A stretch of DNA of 10,666 nucleotides from contig CAADSF010000283.1 of NCBI GenBank assembly GCA_900751035.1, positions 1-10,666 on the forward strand. The letters run 5' to 3'. This document shows positions 1 through 6,600 of this stretch, one piece after another. Below the pieces are notes generated by a model. It did not search any database and was not told the origin of the DNA. It saw nothing but the letters and a program-made list of their open reading frames with translations. The first letter of the stretch is position 1, and each line of letters begins with the position of its first letter. This stretch comes from an uncultured Oscillospiraceae bacterium (GTDB taxonomy: Bacteria; Bacillota; Clostridia; Oscillospirales; Oscillospiraceae). The position numbers and the translations under genes were made by a program.

Positions 1-224
1 TCAGAAGCCTGATCTGCAAGCTGGCACAAGAACAGTATGACGCCATCGGCAATGAAGAATATGAAACCGAGCGCCTGCGACGGTTGTTCGCGGCGTTCGA
101 GTGTACAGCGGAACTCAATGCGGAGTTGCTGCAAAGTGCCGTAGCCGCCGTGCTGGTGACGCGCCAGGCGGTGCGGTTGCAGCTTAAAAACGGACAAATC
201 ATCGGAAAGGACGATTTGGTATGA
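1..224 (+). CDS. Serine recombinase, C-terminal fragment (5' end outside window)
   Basis: An open frame runs from the window edge (codons from base 3) to the TGA at 222-224, giving about 73 residues that end in LQLKNGQIIGKDDLV. The composition and the position directly in front of another serine recombinase suggest the tail of a large serine recombinase of the kind found as tandem pairs at the ends of clostridial prophages and conjugative elements. The catalytic resolvase domain lies outside the window, so the assignment rests mainly on context. Its stop codon overlaps the start codon of the next gene (ATGA at 221-224), which implies translational coupling. Its job, by family, would be element integration or excision. 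No catalytic residue can be seen here. Confidence 0.55.
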   Translation, partial: RSLICKLAQEQYDAIGNEEYETERLRRLFAAFECTAELNAELLQSAVAAVLVTRQAVRLQLKNGQIIGKDDLV

Positions 225-649
225 CAGACGAAAAGCCGCGCGTCATTATTATCCCACCCAAGCCAGAATTGCAGCAAACGACTGCGGTCACAAAACAGCT
301 CCGTGTAGCAGCGTACTGCCGTGTCTCGACCAAGGAAGAAGAACAGGCCAGCAGCTACGAAGCGCAATGCGAGTATTACACCGACAAGATCATGTCCAAC
401 AAGGAATGGACGATGGCTGGCATCTTCGCGGACGAAGGCATCACCGGCACATCCACGAAAAAGCGCACGGAATTCCTGCGGATGATCTGCCAGTGTAAGC
501 AGAAAAAGATCGACCTCATCCTTACAAAGTCCATTCAGCGCTTCGCAAGAAATACACTCGACTGCATCAACTACACGCGCATCCTCCGGCAGCTTGGCAT
601 CGGCGTCCTCTTTGAAAAGGAGTATATTCAAAACGGCAGAAACCCTTGA
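221..649 (+). pseudogene. Large serine recombinase, N-terminal catalytic domain only (truncated)
   Basis: This encodes 142 residues. Residues about 28-133 are a recognisable resolvase/invertase catalytic domain: YCRVST carries the nucleophile Ser36 with Arg34, DEGITGT is at 71-77, and the QRFARNTLD segment contributes the active-site arginines (Arg107, Arg110). Intact family members run to about 500-550 residues and continue with a recombinase domain, a zinc ribbon and a coiled coil. Here homology stops at GVLFEKE, and the last eight residues are unrelated sequence that reads into a terminator hairpin; the TGA lies in its loop. The DNA-binding region is missing, so integrase activity is not expected. 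The start ATG overlaps the stop of the upstream recombinase (ATGA). I read it as an element-end integrase cut by a deletion or a join at about 615-630. Confidence 0.8.
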
Positions 650-673
650 AAATACAGGATTTCTGCCGTTTTT
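631..673. terminator. Bidirectional intrinsic terminator
   Basis: A perfect 12-bp stem pairs AAACGGCAGAAA (631-642) with TTTCTGCCGTTT (660-671). The + strand continues with a run of five T (669-673). On the - strand the distal arm ends in four T. The loop can pair further (CCT 644-646 with AGG 656-658). It can stop transcription from the recombinase side and from the opposing restriction/XRE side. Its left arm lies inside the last codons of the truncated recombinase, so it probably did not belong to that gene originally. Confidence 0.8.
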
Positions 674-682
674 CTATGCCTG

Positions 683-704
683 TTTGTCGCTTATTTGTCG
701 CTTA
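683..704. repeat. Tandem direct repeat, 2 x 11 bp (TTTGTCGCTTA)
   Basis: Two exact, abutting copies of TTTGTCGCTTA lie at 683-693 and 694-704. They sit between the bidirectional terminator and the truncated restriction gene; that gene's stop codon (702-704 on the - strand) lies in the second copy. The repeat may be a recombinase or Rep binding site, or a footprint of the event that truncated the restriction gene. The function is not known. Confidence 0.7.
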
Positions 705-965
705 AATCTTGTGTATCTTATTGTTTATCATGTAATACTGTACTTCGTCTTGTGCTGCTGCGTGGTCCGTCGCCTTGGCTTCAACCAAAATGCAGTAGTC
801 TCCGCTATCACAGAAAAAATCAGGATAGCCACTATAAGACGTACCTTTTTTTGAAGTAAAGCCATAGCCAGACGGTATAGCCGACTTCTCTATAAAAGTG
901 TTTGCACCATAAAAATCGCGAAAAAGGTTTTCTGTTACCGTTTCGCTAACTTTCTTCCTTGCCAT
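702..965 (-). pseudogene. PD-(D/E)XK restriction-type protein, N-terminal fragment
   Basis: This encodes 87 residues. They resemble the N-terminal nuclease region of restriction enzymes and N6-adenine methylase fusions of the Eco57I/type IIG or HsdR-like kind. PD at residues 48-49, followed by VEAK with Glu62 and Lys64, fits the PD-(D/E)XK active site, and Glu26 could be the helix-1 acidic residue. Such proteins are usually several hundred to over a thousand residues with methylase and specificity domains; here the frame ends at NNKIHKI inside the nuclease fold, at an 11-bp tandem repeat. The ATG (963-965) follows the stop of the XRE gene by one base, so the two form a regulator-enzyme operon typical of restriction-modification. 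I consider it a broken restriction gene; a stand-alone small nuclease is less likely because the fold is incomplete. Confidence 0.65.
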
Positions 966-966
966 A

Positions 967-1188
967 TCAATCGCCGCCTTTCTCCGCGCCGCCGCTTATC
1001 TCTACTATGTCGTCAAGTGTACAATCAAGCGCGACACAGATTTTTGCTAACGTCTCCATTGCAACAGGTTCATCCTTGCCCATTTTTGCAAGAATGTTTG
1101 TGCTGATACCTGCCTGCTTTCGCATTTCGGTTTTCGTCATGCGCTTGTCAATCAGTAATTTCCACAAGCGGTTATAGCTATATGTCAT
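967..1188 (-). CDS. Small XRE/Cro-type HTH regulator (controller-like)
   Basis: This is a 73-residue protein that is almost entirely a Cro/C1-type helix-turn-helix. The helices span about residues 4-60, with the recognition region near TKTEMRKQAGIST and the typical LAKICVALDC motif of the fourth and fifth helices. It probably binds DNA as a dimer and autoregulates; small XRE proteins in front of restriction genes commonly act as controllers that delay nuclease expression. GGTGGAG lies just before the ATG. A strong promoter and inverted half-sites lie directly upstream. The next gene, the restriction fragment, starts one base after its stop. It lies on the same strand as the phage genes at 1303-2598, so it could instead be a phage regulator, but the gene order favours the restriction role. 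Confidence 0.8.
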   Translation of the reverse strand: MTYSYNRLWKLLIDKRMTKTEMRKQAGISTNILAKMGKDEPVAMETLAKICVALDCTLDDIVEISGGAEKGGD

Positions 1189-1215
1189 TTACTCCACCTC
1201 TGCCGAAAGTAACTA

Positions 1216-1280
1216 CACGAACACAGAATACAGTATAGCACATTTCTCGGCGGATTGCAATATTATATCCTGTATTCGTG
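1216..1280. promoter_or_regulatory. Candidate XRE operator: inverted half-sites around the promoter
   Basis: CACGAACACAG (1216-1226) and GAATACAG (1226-1233) on the + strand are matched by the inverted CTGTATTCGTG (1270-1280). The pairs flank the -35/-10 region, and the inner GAATACAG overlaps the -10 box. This is the layout expected for autoregulation by a small XRE dimer. The role is inferred from symmetry and position only. Confidence 0.5.
1232..1260 (-). promoter_or_regulatory. Sigma-A-like promoter of the XRE-restriction operon
   Basis: Reading the - strand, TTGCAA (1260-1255) and TATACT (1237-1232) are separated by exactly 17 bases. The -10 box ends about 44 bases before the XRE start codon. 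This is a near-consensus vegetative promoter in the only sizeable gap on this strand. Confidence 0.75.
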
Positions 1281-1302
1281 ATATTAAATTTCCGAATTGA
1301 TT

Positions 1303-1620
1303 TTACCTTGCCCGTATGCTGCAATACAGGGTCAAGTCCTCTTTGTAGCCCTCGAATGCGTCCACACGGGTTATATCGTACAGAACACCTTTATAGCGCA
1401 CAACATGGGCGGTCGTTATGTCCGTGCGGTAATTTATCGCGAACAACACTTCTTCCTTGTAGTTGATTGTTGCCGCTGCGAACACCTCTTTGCCGGAAAG
1501 CTGCCGGAAATACGCCCAAACAGGCGCACCCACGGGTTGCAGGGTCGTTGTTGCGAACCCCTCATTGTCGCGTTCCGTGTGCGGCGCTAATATCTCGATT
1601 TTCTTGTCTTTCAGTTTCAT
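1303..1620 (-). CDS. Phage head closure / head-tail adaptor protein
   Basis: This 105-residue protein has the size and pattern of the SPP1 gp16-like head-tail joining family. It begins MKLKDKKIEIL, has a central WAYFRQLSGKEVFAA segment (residues 36-50), and later the strand-rich VVRYKGVLYDITRVD that is characteristic of these small beta-barrel connectors. By family it forms a ring below the portal that closes the filled head and receives the tail. Its start codon follows the terminase stop by 12 bases and is preceded by AAGGGGG at a good distance, so the two genes were co-transcribed. It appears full length. No portal, protease or capsid gene lies between it and the terminase, which is unusual for a complete HK97-type head module. 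Confidence 0.7.
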   Translation of the reverse strand: MKLKDKKIEILAPHTERDNEGFATTTLQPVGAPVWAYFRQLSGKEVFAAATINYKEEVLFAINYRTDITTAHVVRYKGVLYDITRVDAFEGYKEDLTLYCSIRAR

Positions 1621-1632
1621 GCCGTCGCCCCC

Positions 1633-2598
1633 TTAAATTGCGGTCGTATATTCATTGTAATGTTCATAAAGTCCGACGTAACAGTCAAGCAGCGCCGCCG
1701 TTCCGTCAATGCGCTGTTTCGGCGACTGGTTCTTTATCGGAACGATATTGCCGTTGCGGTCGGTCTGAACGCCCGTGTTCGTCAGGCACCATTTCAAAAC
1801 CGGGTTGTTGTTGTAAATGACTTTGTGCGCCTGCAAGTCCGCGCCCAACATCTGCATAGGCAGGGACAGGGTTTTCGCGCCCTGTATGCAGCGAACCATG
1901 TTGAACCCCTGCATTTGCATTTCTTCCACAAAGTACCGGGCGGAATAGCTGTCGTAATATACCCACGCCGGGAACAGGTCGTATTGCTTCACGGCTTCCA
2001 CGAACCACGCCGTAACGTCGGAATAGTTGATACTGTTCCCGTCGCACAGACGCAGCAAGCCCCGGTCGAACCATTTGTCATAGGGGATTTTGTCCTGCTG
2101 AACCCGCTCTTGCAGGCGGTCGGCGGGCAGCCAGTACATTTGCGTTATATATTTGCGGTCGTCGCCGCGCTTCATGAACAGCAGGCTTGCACAGGTCAGG
2201 TCTGTCGTTATGGACAGGTCAACGCCGCCGATACAGTACGCGCCCCGGAATGCTTCAAGGTCAAACGTGCTTTCATTGTTTATATCGTCAAAGGAAAGCC
2301 ACGCCGTTTTGACGGTTTCCCGGACGTTAAATTCCTTGCAGAGTACGCCGGACAGTCCGTTGCGGTTCTGTTTCGCCCGTTCAACCTTTTGCGTCAGGTC
2401 GTCGGTCTTTTTGACAGCGCCCAACGCTGGGTTCGCCTTTACCCATGCCGCCGGGTCAGTCCATTCGCTGCGGTCGTCCAGTTCGTACATGACGGGCAGG
2501 AAATGCGGGTCTGTTATCGCGCCGTCGGCAACGCCTGCGGCATAACTGTACATTTCATCGAAAATACATTCCCGGACGGTTCCGGCGGTCGTTATCAT
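1633..2598 (-). pseudogene. terL: Phage terminase large subunit, missing N-terminal ATPase
   Basis: This encodes 321 residues of an HK97-type large terminase. The frame opens at ITTAG, the coupling motif at the end of the ATPase domain, so Walker A and Walker B are absent; about 200-250 residues are missing relative to the usual 500-570. The nuclease domain is whole: GVDLSITTDLT (Asp127, Asp133) is the first RNase-H-like strand, YYDSYSARYF carries Asp216, and RIDGTAALLDCYVG holds the last conserved Asp298/Asp305. By family the protein cuts and pumps phage DNA into proheads; without the motor it cannot package. The first ATG has no convincing ribosome binding site and is internal to the original gene. 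The frame stays open upstream to a TAG at 2640-2638 (on the - strand), where the + strand already encodes the activase, so the join lies at about 2600-2625. Confidence 0.85.
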
Positions 2599-2600
2599 GA

Positions 2601-3020
2601 TATGCGGATATAGAGACCATAAAGCGCGTGTTTCAATCTATCAATTTTGCAATGATAGATGTGAAGCATATGGATTCGAATGCCCACCGCAGGCTCACGG
2701 GCGTCGGAAACGAGACGATCTTACAGAATATCAGATACATCGTGCGGCATTTTGATATTCCGGTCACAATTCGTATCCCTGTCGTTCCGGGCTGCAATGA
2801 TTCCAAGGAGAACATCTGCCGGACAGCGCAGTTCATACGCGAAGAGCTTGACGGCAGCATTCCGCTCCAGCTTCTGCCGTATCATCGTCTGGGTGAGACA
2901 AAAAGCAGCGGGCTGGGAAGAAAAACGTTTTTCACGACGCAGCCGCCGTCACAGGAGCAAATGGAGCTGCTGAAACAGGCTGCGGAGGCATATGGCATTC
3001 ATACGCAGATTGGCGGATGA
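2601..3020 (+). pseudogene. Glycyl-radical enzyme activating protein, C-terminal fragment
   Basis: About 139 codons match the second half of radical-SAM activases of the PflA/benzylsuccinate-synthase-activase group: AMIDVKHMDSNAHRRLTGV, then IPVTIRIPVVPGCNDS, then LLPYHRLGETKSSGLG near the end. These enzymes use a [4Fe-4S] cluster and S-adenosylmethionine to place the glycyl radical on a partner enzyme under anaerobic conditions. The CxxxCxxC cluster motif and the N-terminal half are missing, so the fragment cannot be active. The nearest in-frame start, GTG at 2628, has no ribosome binding site, and recognisable sequence already begins upstream at IETIKRVF. The upstream boundary abuts the beheaded terminase on the other strand. 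The partner glycyl-radical enzyme is not in the window. The iron alcohol dehydrogenase follows after 29 bases. Confidence 0.8.
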
Positions 3021-3049
3021 TGACGGCTTGACAGAAAGGAAAATGCAGA

Positions 3050-4204
3050 ATGAATAAAATCAAACTTCCGTCCAATATTTACATGGGCTGCGGCAGCATT
3101 GAGGCGCTTGCGGAGATTCTGGAGGGAGAGCACGCAAAGCGGGTGCTGATCTTTTCGGACTGCGGCGTTGTCGGCTCCGGACTGCTTGAACCGATAAAGG
3201 AGCTGCTGGAAAAGGCAGCTGTTACATATACTACGCTTCTGTCAGATCTGGCTGCGGAACCGAGCTATCTGCAGGTACAGCAGACGGTCGACGCGGCAGC
3301 CGACGCACAAATGGACATCATTCTTGCGGTTGGCGGCGGAAGCGTCATGGACGCGGCAAAGCTTGTCAGTGTATTGCACGGCGCAAACTACACGGTAAAG
3401 GAGCTGTTGGACGATCCAGCGCAGGCGAAAAAAACGGTGAAAACGATTATGGTCCCGACTACCTGCGGTACAGGGTCAGAGGCAACCTGCAATGCCATTG
3501 TTGCAGTTCCTGAAGAGCAGGTCAAAAAGGGGATTGTCAATTTGCAGATGATCCCGGACTATGTCATTCTGGATGCAAACATGATTCGGCGTCTGCCGCC
3601 GGCAATTGTGGCAGCAACAGGCGTAGACGCGCTGGCGCATTGCGTGGAATGCTATACGTCCAACAAGGCGACGCCGCTGAGCAACACCTATGCGGCGGAT
3701 GGCGCACGGCTCCTGTTCCGCAACATTCGTCTGGCTTATCTGGACCCTGACAATATGAAGGCGAAGAGCGCGATGATGCTTGGCGCGTATTACGGCGGCG
3801 CTGCGATTACGGGCAGCGGAACGACAGCTGTCCATGCGCTTTCTTATCCGCTCGGAGGAAAATTCCATGTTGCGCACGGCGTTTCCAACGCGATTCTCTT
3901 TGCGCACGTGATGGAGTTTAACCGCGACGCCTGCCAGAGACAGCTTGCCGAGCTTTATGATATGATTTTTACGGCCTGCGGCGAAAGGCCGCTGGAAGAA
4001 AAATCTATATATGTAATCAACGAGATTGCGTCCATTGTAAAGGAGCTCAATATTCCGACAGACCTGTCCGCATATGGCGTCACGATGGACGATCTGGAGT
4101 TCCTGGTAAATTCGGGAAGCCAGCAGACGCGGCTCCTGCAAAACAACTGCAAGCAGCTCAGCCTCGAAGACATTCGCGGGCTATATCTGCGGGTGCTGAG
4201 ATGA
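3050..4204 (+). CDS. Iron-containing alcohol dehydrogenase (group III)
   Basis: This is an intact 384-residue protein, the normal length for the Fe-ADH family. The N-terminal Rossmann-like half carries GGGS (95-98) and TTCGTGSEAT (137-146) for NAD(P) binding. The helical C-terminal half carries the four metal ligands Asp193, His197, His262 and His276, in the same spacing as the FucO family. It should interconvert an alcohol with an aldehyde or semialdehyde using NAD(P)H in the cytosol; the substrate cannot be read from sequence. A purine-rich AAAGGA lies about ten bases before the ATG. It sits between a truncated activase and a DapA-type fragment, a setting seen where glycyl-radical enzymes generate aldehydes that are then reduced. 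It is the only undamaged gene between 2600 and 6450. Note that the cluster's other parts are broken, so the pathway is probably lost. Confidence 0.92.
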   Translation: MNKIKLPSNIYMGCGSIEALAEILEGEHAKRVLIFSDCGVVGSGLLEPIKELLEKAAVTYTTLLSDLAAEPSYLQVQQTVDAAADAQMDIILAVGGGSVMDAAKLVSVLHGANYTVKELLDDPAQAKKTVKTIMVPTTCGTGSEATCNAIVAVPEEQVKKGIVNLQMIPDYVILDANMIRRLPPAIVAATGVDALAHCVECYTSNKATPLSNTYAADGARLLFRNIRLAYLDPDNMKAKSAMMLGAYYGGAAITGSGTTAVHALSYPLGGKFHVAHGVSNAILFAHVMEFNRDACQRQLAELYDMIFTACGERPLEEKSIYVINEIASIVKELNIPTDLSAYGVTMDDLEFLVNSGSQQTRLLQNNCKQLSLEDIRGLYLRVLR

Positions 4205-4244
4205 AGAAAATAAGCCGGAGAAACAGAGTAGGAGCAGAAAGAAT

Positions 4245-4916
4245 ATGAAACTGGAAACTGCATCAATCCGAGGAATCATCCCGCCGATTCTGACGCCAAT
4301 GAACCCGGATGAAAGCGTAAACCATGAGGAGCTTCGGCGCCAGGTCCGGCGGCTGCTGGCGGGCGGCGTGCATGGTATTTTTGCCTTCGGAACAAATGGC
4401 GAGGGCTATGCGCTGCGCGATGATAAGAAAGTGAAAATATTGGAAACTGTCGTCGATGAGACGGCGGGGCGCGTGCCGGTCTATGCGGGAAGCGGCTGCG
4501 TGACGACGCGCGATACCATATGCATGAGCAAATATGCACAGTCGTGCGGCGCGGATGTACTGAGCATTAACCGCATGGGATCGGCATTGATCCTGCTGTG
4601 CATGGGAGCGAGACTGCACGTTCAGGGGCTTGGCGCGAGACTGCATGATACGCTTCCGACGGTTGCCGTGCGGCTGATTGTAATGCCGGCCGTTGTGACA
4701 TCACTTGTCGTGCTGCTCGGCTTCAGAGGGCAGGCGCTTGCAACTGTTTTTCTGTACATTTCGACATCCTCTGCCTCCGTGGGATATATTATGGCAGCTT
4801 CCATGGGTGCGGACGGAGATATCGCGGCAGAATCCATTTGTCTGAGCTCCATTTTTTCCGTAGCGACAGTTACGGCCGGACTGCTGCTGCTGGCGCACAT
4901 GGGATGGATTCCATAG
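4245..4916 (+). pseudogene. Composite ORF: DapA-family N-terminus fused to AEC transporter C-terminus
   Basis: The 223-codon ORF joins two unrelated proteins. Residues 1 to about 106 are the first strands of a dihydrodipicolinate-synthase/N-acetylneuraminate-lyase barrel: RGIIPPILTPM, then GIFAFGTNGEGYAL, then CGADVLSI. The proton-relay tyrosine and the Schiff-base lysine of the family lie further on and are missing. From about residue 107 (about 4563) the sequence becomes hydrophobic and matches the last third of an auxin-efflux-carrier (AEC) family permease: ALILLCMGARLHVQG, AVRLIVMPAVV, and three or four membrane segments ending at GWIP. A native fusion of this kind is not known to me and would leave half a barrel, so an in-frame deletion joining two neighbouring genes is the simplest reading. 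GGAG lies ten bases before the ATG; the gene follows the alcohol dehydrogenase by 40 bases. Confidence 0.75.
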
Positions 4917-4965
4917 GCAAGTCCTGCGCACGCAGACGCAGGCACCATTTGTGGGAGGAAACTAC

Positions 4966-5514
4966 ATGAACGAGAACTATAAAACACTCTTTGAACCGGT
5001 ATCAATTGGTACGCTTACAATCAAAAACCGGTTCGCCATGGCGCCGATGGGGCCGCTCGGTCTGGGCGATGCCGACGGCGGGTTCAACCAGAGAGGCATT
5101 GAGTATTATACAGAACGCGCAAAGGGCGGAACGGGATTAATTGTCACGGGTGTCACGTTCCCCGATACGGATGTTGAGGAGCATTCGTGTCCCGGTGTTC
5201 CGAGCCCAACACGAAATGAACATCAGTTTGTCCGAAGCAGCCGTGAAATGACGGAGCGGATTCATGCATACGGCTCCAAAGTCCTGCTGATGATGTCCGG
5301 CGGCTTTGGCCGGGTGTCGATTCCGGAGGATCGGGCGCCGAGCATCCGATTGCGCCTTCGCCGATACAGCACCGCTGGCTGGATAAAACGTGCCGCGCAA
5401 TCAGCGTGGACAAAATCCATTCCATTGTCAGACAGTTTGGGCTTGGCGCAAAGATCGCCAAACGGGCAGGCTTTGACGGCATTATGGTCCATGCGGTCCA
5501 CGAGGGGTATCTGA
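4966..5514 (+). pseudogene. Old-yellow-enzyme / enoate reductase, N-terminal FMN-barrel part (frameshifted)
   Basis: The ATG at 4966 (GGAGG eight bases upstream; preferred to the GTG at 4951) opens a typical NADH:flavin oxidoreductase: LFEPVSIGTLTIKNRFAMAPMG, then GGTGLIVTG. In-frame homology ends near GGFGRVSIPED (about 5330). From about 5331 the family sequence continues in a different frame: HPIAPSPIQHRWLDKTCR, then VRQFGLGAKIAKRAGFDG, then VHAVHEGYL, ending at about 5515. The shift equals loss of one base or a longer out-of-frame deletion. Intact members of this family (2,4-dienoyl-CoA reductase, BaiCD, enoate reductase) are about 640-680 residues and reduce activated C=C bonds with FMN, [4Fe-4S] and FAD. 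The remainder of the gene continues at 5513. As it stands the ORF makes a truncated barrel with a missense tail. Confidence 0.8.
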
Positions 5515-6448
5515 TGACCGTTTTGCGGATATTCGCCCCTGTATTTCCTGTCAGGAAGGGTGTATGGGACGCATCCAGAATTATTCTCTGATTAACTGCG
5601 CGGTGAACCCGCAATGTTCGCGTGAACGCGATTTTGCCTACAATCCCGTTTTGAAAAAGAAAAAGGTTCTGATTGACGGCGGCGGTGTTGCGGGTATGGA
5701 ATGCGCACGGGTCCTGGCGATTCGCGGTCACGAGCCGGTTCTTTATGAGCGGGCCCCGGCGCTCGGCGGCGCACTCCGGGACGCGGGCGTACCAAGCTTC
5801 AAGGAGGATGATCTCGCGCTGATCCGCTGGTATGAGCATACGCTGGAGCAGCTGCAGGTTGAGGTGCATCTCAACACCGAGCTGACCGCGCAGGAGCTCA
5901 GAAGAATGTCGTATGACACGCTGGTTCTTGCGACCGGCGCAAAAGCGAAGGTGTTTCCGTTGGGAGACGGTGTGGATGTTCTGGACGCAAGAACTGCATT
6001 GCATACGCCGGAGGCAATTGGCGAGCGCGTGGTTATTATCGGCGGCATGGTTGGCTGTGAGCTTGCGCTGTGGCTCCGCAGAGACTGCGGGAAACAGGTG
6101 ACAATCGTTGAAGCGCTGCAGAAGCTGCTGGCTGTGAACGCACCGCTTTGCTCCGCAAATAAGGAAATGCTCGAACGGCTGATTCCGTTCCATGGCGTTG
6201 CAGTCAGGACGAACGCGACAGCCGTAAAAGCGGTTGAGCACGGCGTTCTGATCCGCAATCTGGATAGTGGGGAAGAACAGACGCTGGAGGCGGATACTGT
6301 GATTCTAGCTGTTGGCTTCCGCTCTGACACTGCGCTTTATGACCAGATGCAGGACGCAGCGGAGCTGTACGCTGTCGGTGACTGCCGGCAGTTTAAGAAT
6401 GTGCATCAGGCAATCTGGGATTCGTTTGAGGTTGCAAACCACATCTGA
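5513..6448 (+). pseudogene. Enoate reductase, C-terminal Fe-S/FAD/NAD(P)H part after internal deletion
   Basis: In a third reading frame the same gene resumes at DDRFADIRPCISCQEGCMGR, which contains the [4Fe-4S] ligands (CISCQEGC plus the later Cys in NCAVNP). It continues through two dinucleotide-binding motifs, GGGVAG near 5690 and IIGGMVGCE near 6035, to the usual ending YAVGDCRQ and SFEVANHI. The first ATG in this frame is 5564, inside the cluster motif, so an ORF caller would wrongly start there. Between HEGYL (5511) and DDRF (5513) the family normally has roughly 150 residues, including FMN-phosphate contacts. They are absent, and the deletion changed frame. With the upstream frameshift this makes at least two lesions in one locus. 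No start signal would allow separate translation of this half with its cluster intact. Confidence 0.8.
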
Positions 6449-6499
6449 GAAGCAGCCTGATGCCGCAATCCATGCAAAGCGCGGGGCATGGGCGCAGTG

Positions 6500-6554
6500 A
6501 AAAAGAGAAGAAAAACAGAATGCCGCCCGCCGGAACCCTTCCGGCAGGCGGCAT
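6500..6554 (-). terminator. Strong intrinsic terminator of the sugar/two-component operon
   Basis: A 16-bp stem with one C-A mismatch (6520-6535 with 6539-6554) and a three-base loop lies 46 bases after the kinase stop codon. On the - strand it is followed by a T-rich tract containing two runs of five T (6500-6519). There is no T tract on the + strand, so it serves the - strand operon and only weakly, if at all, the pseudogene coming from the left. Confidence 0.88.
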
Positions 6555-6600
6555 ACAGCCGTACTGCGATACACGCACTGGCGGCTTCATATTCTGCTGC

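Noticed and set aside
1660..2613. 317-codon + strand ORF opposite the terminase
   Set aside because: The - strand carries clear terminase motifs in order; the + frame is the low-complexity mirror of those codons, with no ribosome binding site.
3476..4141. 221-codon - strand ORF opposite the alcohol dehydrogenase
   Set aside because: Shadow frame; the metal ligands and cofactor motifs are all on the + strand.
4923..4942. Hairpin CCTGCG/CGCAGG before the enoate reductase start
   Set aside because: A six-base stem with an eight-base loop and no T-run; too weak to call a terminator or an ANTAR site.
5153..6241. 362-codon - strand ORF opposite the enoate reductase
   Set aside because: It spans the lesions of the reductase and has no family pattern; the + strand FAD/NAD motifs explain the coding signal.
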